Shown here: positions 11,881 to 19,414 of the stretch, piece by piece
How positions within the stretch are numbered: position 1 is the first letter of the stretch
Layout: every line of letters starts with the position of its first letter
Assembly (NCBI GenBank): GCA_026708325.1
Contig: JAPOVC010000003.1
Coordinates: 1-64,000, forward strand
From: Anaerolineaceae bacterium
GTDB taxonomy: Bacteria > Chloroflexota > Anaerolineae > Aggregatilineales > Phototrophicaceae
Direction: 5' to 3'
DNA: 64,000 bases
Position numbers and translations under genes: made by a program
Notes under the pieces: model-generated
Databases searched by the model: none
Told to the model about the DNA's origin: nothing
The model's input: the letters and a program-made list of their open reading frames with translations, nothing else

Positions 11881-12866
11881 TGGCCGACATGACCCTGATC
11901 GAGGCCATCCGCAGCGCGCTGGACGAGGCGCTGGCGCAGGACGAACGGGTCTTCGTCACCGGCGAGGACATCGGCCGGCGCGGCGGCGTTTTCCGCGCAA
12001 CGCAGGGTCTTTACGAGAAGTATGGCGCGCGGCGCGTCATGGATTCGCCGCTGACGGAGATGGGCATCGTCGGCGTGGGCATCGGCGCGGCGCTGGCGGA
12101 CCTGCGGCCGGTCTGCGAGATCCAGTTCGCGGACTTCATCCACCCGGCCTTCAATCAGATCGTGGGTGAGGCGGCGCGCATGTATTATCGCTCGGCGGGC
12201 GGCTGGCACGTGCCCCTGGTGATCCGCGTGCCCTACGGCGCGGTGCCCGGCGGCGGCCTTTACCACTGCCAGAGCGTGGAGGCGCTCTTCGCCCACATCC
12301 CCGGCCTGAAAATCGTGGTGCCCTCCACCCCGCGCGACGCCCGCCGCCTCCTGCACGGCGCGATACTGGACCCCAACCCCGTGCTCTTCCTTGAGACCAA
12401 GTACGGCTACCGGCAGATTCGCGGCGAGGTGCCGGAGCAGGACGCGCCGCTGCTGCCGGGTCCGGCGCGCATCGCCCGTGAAGGCGACGACCTCTCGCTC
12501 TTCGCCTGGGGATTGATGGCGCATTACGCGGAGATCGCCGCCGGGCGCGCCGCGCAGGAGGACGGCCTGGAAGTCGAGGTCGTCGACTTGCGTACGCTGC
12601 ACCCGCTGGACCGCGAGGGGGTGCTGGGTTCGGTCCGCAAGACGGGCAAGGCGCTGGTGGTGCACGAAGACAACCTCACCATGGGCTTCGGCGCGGAGAT
12701 CGCCGCCCTGCTGGTCGACGAGGCCTTCGAATACCTCGACGGGCCCGTGAAGCGCCTGGCCGCGCCGGACGTGCCCGCCGCGCCCTTCAATCGCGGCATG
12801 TTCGATTACTTCCTGCCGGGCCCGGACGACATCCTCGCCGCCATCCGCGATCTGGCGGCGTATTAG
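11880..12866 (+). CDS. 2-oxoacid dehydrogenase E1 component, beta subunit
   Basis: A 328-residue transketolase-like subunit completing the E1 heterotetramer. Typical features: the N-terminal VFVTGEDIGRRGGVFRAT, LTEMGIVGVGIGAAL, VCEIQFADFIHPAFNQI, the metal and interface block GGGLYHCQSVEALFAHIPG, and the C-terminal transketolase domain (VEVVDLRTLHPLDREGVL, VVHEDN). The start overlaps the E1 alpha stop (TGATG), which fits the stoichiometric production needed for an alpha2-beta2 enzyme. E2 starts 15 bases downstream. Confidence 0.94.
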   Translation: MADMTLIEAIRSALDEALAQDERVFVTGEDIGRRGGVFRATQGLYEKYGARRVMDSPLTEMGIVGVGIGAALADLRPVCEIQFADFIHPAFNQIVGEAARMYYRSAGGWHVPLVIRVPYGAVPGGGLYHCQSVEALFAHIPGLKIVVPSTPRDARRLLHGAILDPNPVLFLETKYGYRQIRGEVPEQDAPLLPGPARIAREGDDLSLFAWGLMAHYAEIAAGRAAQEDGLEVEVVDLRTLHPLDREGVLGSVRKTGKALVVHEDNLTMGFGAEIAALLVDEAFEYLDGPVKRLAAPDVPAAPFNRGMFDYFLPGPDDILAAIRDLAAY

Positions 12867-12881
12867 GAACGAAAATCTCCA

Positions 12882-14018
12882 ATGCCCACCTCCCTGCAGA
12901 TGCCGAAACTGGGCGAAAGCGTGATCGAGGGCACGGTCAGCCGTTGGCTGAAGCGCGAAGGCGACCCCGTCGACGAGTACGAACCCCTGCTGGAGATCAT
13001 CACCGACAAGGTCGATACCGAGATTCCATCGCCCGCGGCTGGCGTGGTGTTGCGCATCCACGTGGGGGAGGGCGAGACCGTTGCGGTGGGCACGCTCCTG
13101 GCCGACATCGGCGACCCGGGCGATGAGGTCGATGAACGTCAGCCGGCGCCGGCCGCGCGCAGGGGGCGCTTGTCGCCGGCGGTGGCCCGCTTGCTGGCCG
13201 AACACGACCTGGACGCGGCCGAGGTCCGCGGCAGTGGACGTGACGGCCGCATCACCCGCAAGGACGTCGAGGCCCACCTGGCGAGCAAACCGCAAGCGCC
13301 TGCGCCGCCCGCGTCGCGGATACCAGGAGAACTGCTGCCGCTGACGCCCATGCGCCGCCGCATCGCGGAGCAGATGCTGGCCAGCGTACAGGCCGCGCCG
13401 CAGGTCACGGCGGTTTACGAAGCGGACATGGGCGCTGTGCTGGCGGGGCGGGAAGCGCTGCAGTCGAAACATCCTGATCTGCGCGTAACACCCGTCGCCT
13501 GGATCGTGGCGGCGACGGCGCGCGCCATGGTCGAGCACCCGCTGCTCAACGCCGAGTGGCGAGCTGACGGCATCTTCCTGCATCACGAACGACATATCGG
13601 CATCGCGGTGGCGCTGGAGGAGGGCCTGATCGTGCCGGTCATCCGCCACGCCGACCGCCTGGCGCTGCCCGACATTGCTCGGACGATCGCCGACCTGGCG
13701 ACACGCGCCCGCGCCGGTCAACTGCGTCCGGACGAGGCGCGGGGCGGCACCTTCACCATCAGCAATTACGGCGCCGGCGGCTGCCTGGTCGGCACGCCGA
13801 TCATCAACCCGCCGCAGGCCGCCATCCTCGGAGTCGGCGCGCTGCAGCAGCGGCCGGTCGTGCGCGATGGCGCGGTCATCGCGCGGCCGATGTGTTACTT
13901 CTCGCTGACCTTCGACCATCGCATCCTGGACGGCGCGCTTGCGGACGCCTTCATGCGCTGTATGATGGACGGCCTTGAGTCCGGCATGGACGCAGACATG
14001 GAGAAACAGGACCGATGA
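12882..14018 (+). CDS. Dihydrolipoamide acyltransferase E2 component
   Basis: Core acyltransferase of the complex, 378 residues. Domains in order: one lipoyl domain with the lipoylated lysine in ITDKVDTEIP (about residues 40-50), a peripheral subunit-binding domain (RLSPAVARLLAEHDLD to GRITRKDVEAHL, about residues 87-128), then the catalytic domain from about residue 150. It ends with the active-site FDHRILDG, where His and Asp are kept and the usual Val is Ile. A single lipoyl domain and a short linker are normal for branched-chain-type E2. The last four bases overlap the next gene. The E3 partner is probably the lpd at 16569. Confidence 0.95.
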   Translation: MPTSLQMPKLGESVIEGTVSRWLKREGDPVDEYEPLLEIITDKVDTEIPSPAAGVVLRIHVGEGETVAVGTLLADIGDPGDEVDERQPAPAARRGRLSPAVARLLAEHDLDAAEVRGSGRDGRITRKDVEAHLASKPQAPAPPASRIPGELLPLTPMRRRIAEQMLASVQAAPQVTAVYEADMGAVLAGREALQSKHPDLRVTPVAWIVAATARAMVEHPLLNAEWRADGIFLHHERHIGIAVALEEGLIVPVIRHADRLALPDIARTIADLATRARAGQLRPDEARGGTFTISNYGAGGCLVGTPIINPPQAAILGVGALQQRPVVRDGAVIARPMCYFSLTFDHRILDGALADAFMRCMMDGLESGMDADMEKQDR

Positions 14019-14764
14019 CGGAAGACTTCTACACCCCCGAACGCGCGCTGGTGGTGGTGGCACACGCGGACGACATCGAATTCGGCATGGGCGGCACGGC
14101 GGCGCGCTGGGCGGACAACGGGGCGCAGGTGACCTTTTGCATCACCACCGAGGGCGGCTCCGGCAGCAACGAGCCGGACTCGGTGCGCGCGGAGCTGGTG
14201 AAGCTGCGCGTGCAGGAGCAACTGGCCGCCGCGAAGGTACTGGGCGTATCCGACGTGCGCTTCCTCGGCCATCCGGACGGCACGCTGCAGGCGACGCTGG
14301 AGTTGCGCCGCGAGCTGACGCGCCTGATTCGCGAACTGAAGCCGCAGGTGGTGATGACCACCGACCCGACGACCATCATCCCGCCGCAGAACTTCTACAT
14401 CAACCACCCGGACCACCGCGCCACCTCCGAAGCGACGATGTACGCGGTCTTCCCCAGCGCGGGCACGCGGCCGATCTTCCCCGAACTGCTGGAGGAGGGC
14501 CTGGAGCCGCACAACGTGGACTATTTCTACCTGGGCTTCTCGATGGAACCGACGCTGCACGTGGACGTGACGGCGCAGTGGGAGCGCAAGGTGAAGGCGC
14601 TGCTCTGCCACAAGTCGCAGGTGGGCGAGGAGGTTGTGGGCTTCATCGAGGGATTCAGCAATGAGATGGGCAAGCCCATCGGCGCCGAACACGGCGAGGC
14701 CTTCAGGGTGGTCACGTTGGGTCGGCGGCGGCGGGAGGAGGAGTCGGAGGGGGAGGAAGGTTAG
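14015..14764 (+). CDS. PIG-L/LmbE family N-deacetylase
   Basis: A 249-residue zinc-dependent deacetylase of the PIG-L (LmbE/BshB/MshB) family, which removes acetyl groups from N-acetylglucosaminyl compounds. The zinc motif is AHADDIEFGMGG near the N-terminus (AHxDD), with the second ligand block NHPDHRATSEA in the middle. BshB and MshB make the low-molecular-weight thiols bacillithiol and mycothiol, but the product here cannot be fixed. Translationally coupled to E2 (ATGA overlap), an unusual place for this family. The acidic, repetitive tail (RRREEESEGEEG) is probably disordered. Its stop overlaps by four bases the shifted C-terminal frame of the convergent pentapeptide gene. Confidence 0.88.
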   Translation: MTEDFYTPERALVVVAHADDIEFGMGGTAARWADNGAQVTFCITTEGGSGSNEPDSVRAELVKLRVQEQLAAAKVLGVSDVRFLGHPDGTLQATLELRRELTRLIRELKPQVVMTTDPTTIIPPQNFYINHPDHRATSEATMYAVFPSAGTRPIFPELLEEGLEPHNVDYFYLGFSMEPTLHVDVTAQWERKVKALLCHKSQVGEEVVGFIEGFSNEMGKPIGAEHGEAFRVVTLGRRRREEESEGEEG

Positions 14765-14934
14765 GCCTCATTCTCCTTGCCAATCAGTTCCCATGGAGAG
14801 CGATTCTTATCGAAGTCCGGGTGAGCCGGGCTGTAAGGGTCATCGGACCGCCAAAAGTCCGGATGGTCCGGAAAAACAAATCGACCTAAATCGGCATCTG
14901 GAGGCGCTAAAGTGCCATCTGGCAAAATGATGTC
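14761..14934 (-). other. Displaced C-terminal frame of the pentapeptide-repeat gene
   Basis: Reading the minus strand one base earlier than the main frame from about 14934 gives 57 residues with clear protein character (DIILPDGTLAPPDADLGRF, then DHPDFWRSDDPYSP, ending WELIGKENEA) and a stop at 14761. This 'LPDG ... D.DLGRF' ending is what pentapeptide-repeat proteins commonly carry after the last repeat. A -1 shift near GLPE (about 14934-14945) would join it to the upstream repeats. It could be a real frameshift mutation, a programmed shift or an assembly error. The shifted frame is closed upstream by a TGA near 14980. Confidence 0.6.
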
Positions 14935-15641
14935 TCCGGAAGACCGGAAAGATTTGGGCCAGCCCTGATTTCACTCGTATTCGGGGGACGGAAAACAAGG
15001 TAGGCGTTTCTTACCTTGGCGAGTCTCAGGTTTGCGCCAGTCAAATCCGTACCCAACAGTTCTGCGTTGGACAAATCTGCGTTCCCCAATTCTGCGTTGA
15101 CCAGCCTTGCCATACCTAGACTGGCATTTTTCAATTTGGCAATTCTAAAGTTCGCGTTTTCCAGATTTGCATCAATCAAGAATGCATTGCTCAAGTCTGC
15201 GTTACAAAGTCCAGTACCTTTCATGTTGGCACCGGAGAGATCCACATTTTCGGGTTTCGTGGACCATAAATTCTCTCCCTGCAAAATACTGTTCTCACCA
15301 AATATCAGATTGAGATCACGCATCTCGTAAAAGGCATATCTTGAGATTTCGGGTTCGAGGCTATTGGCCTCACGCAAAAGTCGGTCCTTGAGTTCTCGCT
15401 TGCGCCGTCGTTCCTCTCGCTGGCGATTGAGATAATCGATGATGAAAACTGTGACAAAAATGCCGAGAAGCTCGGCGAACAAGTTGCTGCCATAACCTGA
15501 ATCACCATTGAAGAGGCGACTTCCCAGCCAGACGCCGAACAAGACCAGCAACACCGCTCCAAGAATGTGGTAGGCGGAGCCAGATTCGATCTGAACCTTG
15601 CGAATCTCGTCCCAGCGGTTTTTGCTTTCGGTCACCCACAC
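14907..15641 (-). CDS. Membrane-anchored pentapeptide-repeat protein, probably frameshifted at the 3' end
   Basis: 244 residues as read. Two hydrophobic segments near residues 24-45 and 55-75 (AYHILGAVLLVLFGVWLG, FAELLGIFVTVFIIDYL) are followed by a basic helix (RQREERRRKREL). Pentapeptide repeats with an A(D/N)LxN pattern then run from about residue 130 (DLSGANMKG, NADLSNAFL, ADLSNAELLGTDLTGANL), expected to fold as a right-handed beta-helix. The last ~25 residues lose the pattern, while a neighbouring frame continues it, so the natural product is probably about 57 residues longer. The GTG start at 15641 is uncertain; a second GTG lies two codons in. Composition is AT-richer than neighbouring operons. 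Function is not recognisable. Confidence 0.75.
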   Translation of the reverse strand: MWVTESKNRWDEIRKVQIESGSAYHILGAVLLVLFGVWLGSRLFNGDSGYGSNLFAELLGIFVTVFIIDYLNRQREERRRKRELKDRLLREANSLEPEISRYAFYEMRDLNLIFGENSILQGENLWSTKPENVDLSGANMKGTGLCNADLSNAFLIDANLENANFRIAKLKNASLGMARLVNAELGNADLSNAELLGTDLTGANLRLAKVRNAYLVFRPPNTSEIRAGPNLSGLPETSFCQMAL

Positions 15642-15796
15642 ACCGCTCTCGAGTCCAGACTCTACATTTCACGCGAACTTGCCATGACTTGCAGGTCAGC
15701 GAATGAAATTGCTCAAGGCATTGCTGCAAGAAAGAAGAGCCACTTGTGATGCAAGAATCATGGGGAATGGGTCAAATGGAAAATCACTATCGAAAT

Positions 15797-16405
15797 TCAG
15801 AAGCCTGTGTTTTTCCTCTTCTTCCCAAATCGATTTTTCCATGCTAGGTCATCCCAATCATTTGAACTGTTGCTGAAACCCGCTTGGTTCTTGATTGGTA
15901 ACACAATTTTCTTGGCTGTTCTTGTGGTTTGGCTTTTCAGAAACTGAGGATTTGGCATCGGAGAGAGGGGCCTTTTCTTGACTTTTTTGTTTCTTGATCT
16001 TCTGCGTTCCTTTTGAAAACCGGACCTCTTGTTTCGAAAGGATCCCTTGGATCCGTTTCCCTTAGCGTCTTTCATTGCTGTAAGTGGCAGCGAAACGGAA
16101 ACACGCCTTCCAATGGTGTCGATTCTCTTGATTTCTACAAAAACCACATACCCCACTTTGAGCAATTCTTTGGCACTTCGCGCACCACACCGTTTTATCT
16201 CTGAAACGCTTACAAATGCTTTCTGACCAACTCCAATATCAATGAGAGCGCTGAATCTTTTGACTTGGCTCACGATGCCATACATTCTCATTCCGACTTG
16301 CAAATCGTCGAAGGTGGCAGCGCTGCTCAATTCATATGAGGTACATGATTCTTGACTGTGAATGTTATTCGGCTGGTCTTTCCTGCCATCGGAAACTTTT
16401 CCCAT
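15797..16405 (-). CDS. S1-domain RNA-binding protein with basic tail
   Basis: 202 residues from the ATG at 16405, which has GAGAG five bases upstream; a GTG two codons earlier is less well placed. Residues ~30-105 form an S1/OB-fold domain (LQVGMRMYGIVSQVKRFSA, then LIDIGVGQKAFVSVSEI, ending RRVSVSLP), as in RNA-binding translation and decay factors. The rest is very basic and low-complexity (SGFQKERRRSRNKKVKKR), probably disordered and RNA-binding. It resembles single-S1 proteins of the YugI/Tex-tail type, but no specific family is claimed. Base composition is clearly AT-richer than flanking operons: 25 G/C in the 60 bases from 15901 and 28 in the 60 from 16081. Confidence 0.75.
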   Translation of the reverse strand: MGKVSDGRKDQPNNIHSQESCTSYELSSAATFDDLQVGMRMYGIVSQVKRFSALIDIGVGQKAFVSVSEIKRCGARSAKELLKVGYVVFVEIKRIDTIGRRVSVSLPLTAMKDAKGNGSKGSFRNKRSGFQKERRRSRNKKVKKRPLSPMPNPQFLKSQTTRTAKKIVLPIKNQAGFSNSSNDWDDLAWKNRFGKKRKNTGF

Positions 16406-16533
16406 TTCCACTCTCTTTATGTGGATAACGCAAGTTTATGGAATTCCACGGAAACGCCGAAATTTTCTTTTCTCAGCAAAGTCTATACTCACTTACCCAA
16501 TTTGCCACCCTGTCCCGCGCGACTGGCGGCGCC

Positions 16534-16562
16534 TATAATGCGGCCCGACGCAGACAGGAGGG
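16534..16562 (+). promoter_or_regulatory. -10 box and strong Shine-Dalgarno of lpd
   Basis: TATAAT at 16534-16539 followed by AGGAGGG at 16556-16562, six bases before the lpd ATG. This implies a short leader and transcription separate from the E1/E2 operon. No good -35 is at 16-18 bases; a TTGCCA at 16502 is 26 bases away, too far. Confidence 0.45.
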
Positions 16563-16568
16563 ACGCGC

Positions 16569-17966
<1,398 letters not shown>

Positions 17967-17990
17967 CTCTAGAGGGCCAAATCTTTAATG

Positions 17991-18032
17991 AAACAGCCCC
18001 GCCGGGCCTTTGGTGGCTGGCAGGGGCTGTTT
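17991..18032. terminator. Bidirectional intrinsic terminator between lpd and rplT
   Basis: AAACAGCCCC (17991-18000) pairs perfectly with GGGGCTGTTT (18023-18032) around a loop of about 22 bases. It sits between two convergent genes. T/A-rich flanks give partial U-tracts on both strands, so it probably ends both transcripts. Confidence 0.7.
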
Positions 18033-18081
18033 GCTTCCGGCGTGAGTGTGCGGGCCGTTCAGGCCGGCCCGGCGCGACCGG

Positions 18082-18435
18082 CTACTGGTTCATGGAACTG
18101 ATGACGGCGATCTTGCGAAAGGTGTCGGGGTCGCGCACGGCGATGTCGGAAAGCATCTTGCGGTCGATCTCGACGCCGGCCTGCTTCAGGCCGTACATGA
18201 AGCGGCTGTACTTCATGCCGTTCATGCGTGAGGCTGCGTTGATGCGCGTGATCCACAGGCGGCGCATGTCGCGCTTGCGCCTGCGGCGGTCGCGATAGGC
18301 GTACCAGAGGCTCTTGAGCATGGCCTCGTTGGAGCGCTTGAAGAGGCGGCCGCGCGTCCCCCACTGGCCCTTCATCATCTTGACGATCTTCTTGTGGCGG
18401 CGCCGGCGGACGGGGCCGGTTCTGGTTCTGGGCAC
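18082..18435 (-). CDS. rplT: 50S ribosomal protein L20
   Basis: Large-subunit assembly protein and, in many bacteria, autoregulator of this operon. The GTG at 18435 is taken as start because AGGAG lies eight bases upstream and the product then begins MPRTRTGPVRRRRHKK and is 117 residues, the standard L20 length. An ATG six codons earlier overlaps that ribosome-binding site. Conserved segments seen: KGQWGTRGRLFKRSNEAM, YRDRRRRKRDMRRLWI, and the C-terminal NGMKYSRFMYGLK. Last gene of infC-rpmI-rplT, followed by a terminator. Confidence 0.96.
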   Translation of the reverse strand: MPRTRTGPVRRRRHKKIVKMMKGQWGTRGRLFKRSNEAMLKSLWYAYRDRRRRKRDMRRLWITRINAASRMNGMKYSRFMYGLKQAGVEIDRKMLSDIAVRDPDTFRKIAVISSMNQ

Positions 18436-18506
18436 TTGAATTTCTCCTGACATACTGGCCCGGGCGCGATGGCCCGGGCGAAATGACTACGGGACGCGCC
18501 GCCGAC

Positions 18507-18755
18507 TCAGGCCGGCGGGTTGGCGCGGTAACGGGCCAGGTAGGGCGCCATGGTCTTGATGCGGCGCACGTCGACCTTGCTGACGGGTTGCATACGGTCC
18601 AGTTGGCGCTTGGTGCGGCTCGACTTGCGGCGCCGCAGGTGGCTCTTGCCGCCCTTGGTGCGCATCACCTTGCCGCTGCCGGTGACCTTGAAGCGCTTGG
18701 CCGTGGACTTGTGGGTCTTAAGCTTGTACTTGCGGGTTTTGGTCTTCTTCGCCAT
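18507..18755 (-). CDS. rpmI: 50S ribosomal protein L35
   Basis: 82 residues, somewhat longer than the usual ~65. The L35 core is clear: KLKTHKSTAKRFKVTGSGKV, then HLRRRKSSRTKRQL. The extra length comes from an N-terminal MAKKTKTRKYK lead and a C-terminal extension ending PYLARYRANPPA. The ATG at 18755 has AAGG upstream. It lies between infC (13-base gap) and rplT in the normal order. Confidence 0.95.
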   Translation of the reverse strand: MAKKTKTRKYKLKTHKSTAKRFKVTGSGKVMRTKGGKSHLRRRKSSRTKRQLDRMQPVSKVDVRRIKTMAPYLARYRANPPA

Positions 18756-18768
18756 GTCTGCCTTGTCG

Positions 18769-19296
18769 TTATCTGCCGGACTTGTCGGCGATGGGGGCCA
18801 GCACCATGAGCATGTTGTTGCCCTCCATTCCCGGGTGCAGTTCCACCACCGCCACGTCCTGCAACTCTTCCGCGATGCCCCTGAGGCGGTCGCGCGCGAT
18901 TTCCGGATACTCCCGTTCGCGCCCGCGGAACTTGACGCGCACCTTCACCTTCATGCCCTTTTCGATCCAACGCCGCGCATCGCGAACCTTGAAGCCCAGG
19001 TGGTGCATGTCGGTCTTGGGCCGCAACTGGATCTCCTTGACCTCGACCGTCTTCTGCTGCTTGCGCGCGCGACGATCGCGACGCTGCCGCTCGTACTGGA
19101 ACTTGCCAAAGTCCATCATGCGACAGACGGGCGGGCGTGCGGCGGGCGAGACTTCGACGAGGTCCACGCCGCGTTCCTCCGCCATCCCCAGGGCCATGTT
19201 GATGGACATGACGCCCAGGTTCTCGTTCCTGTCCGAGATGACTCGAACCTCGCGGGCCCGGATATTGTGATTGGTGCGCAGTTCCGCTGTGGCTAT
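18769..19296 (-). CDS. infC: Translation initiation factor IF-3 (probable AUA start)
   Basis: Prevents premature subunit joining and proofreads initiator tRNA and start codon. Both halves are present: the N-domain (RAREVRVISDRNENLG to PVCRMMDFGKF) and the C-domain (IQLRPKTDMHHL, GMKVKVRVKFRGRE). No ATG, GTG or TTG sits at the expected start. The only upstream candidate, a TTG at 19380, lies upstream of the predicted transcription start (promoter at 19372-19400). An ATA at 19296 preceded by GAGAGGACAGGCGAAT gives 175 residues, the normal length. Rare AUU/AUC/AUA starts are a known feature of infC, letting IF-3 repress its own translation. The exact start is inferred. Confidence 0.93.
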   Translation of the reverse strand: MATAELRTNHNIRAREVRVISDRNENLGVMSINMALGMAEERGVDLVEVSPAARPPVCRMMDFGKFQYERQRRDRRARKQQKTVEVKEIQLRPKTDMHHLGFKVRDARRWIEKGMKVKVRVKFRGREREYPEIARDRLRGIAEELQDVAVVELHPGMEGNNMLMVLAPIADKSGR

Positions 19297-19325
19297 ATTC
19301 GCCTGTCCTCTCGTTGCCGACGTTG

Positions 19326-19343
19326 CTTCCTGCCTGCAGGAAG
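19326..19343 (-). promoter_or_regulatory. Hairpin in the infC leader
   Basis: CTTCCTG (19326-19332) and CAGGAAG (19337-19343) form a 7-bp stem with a four-base loop, between the predicted transcription start (~19365) and the infC ribosome-binding site. It may contribute to translational control, but the stem does not cover the Shine-Dalgarno. Confidence 0.45.
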
Positions 19344-19371
19344 TCCGGGTCGTCAATCGACCTGGCGCGGC

Positions 19372-19400
19372 AGTATACAACGCCTGCCCCCTGCGTGCAA
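19372..19400 (-). promoter_or_regulatory. Sigma70-type promoter of infC-rpmI-rplT
   Basis: On the minus strand, -35 TTGCAC (19395-19400) and -10 TATACT (19372-19377) are separated by exactly 17 bases. Transcription would start near 19365, giving a leader of about 70 bases before the AUA start at 19296. It lies in the 118-base gap after the rhamnosidase gene. Confidence 0.7.
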
Positions 19401-19414
19401 GTTACAGAAGTCCC

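Noticed and set aside
11703..14063. A 786-codon minus-strand frame across E1 beta and E2
   Set aside because: It is a mirror of the well-supported plus-strand genes; the translation is rich in Arg, His and Gln without motifs.
19297..19380. TTG at 19380 as the infC start (203 residues)
   Set aside because: It lies upstream of the transcription start predicted from the 19372-19400 promoter, and the extra residues are not IF-3-like.
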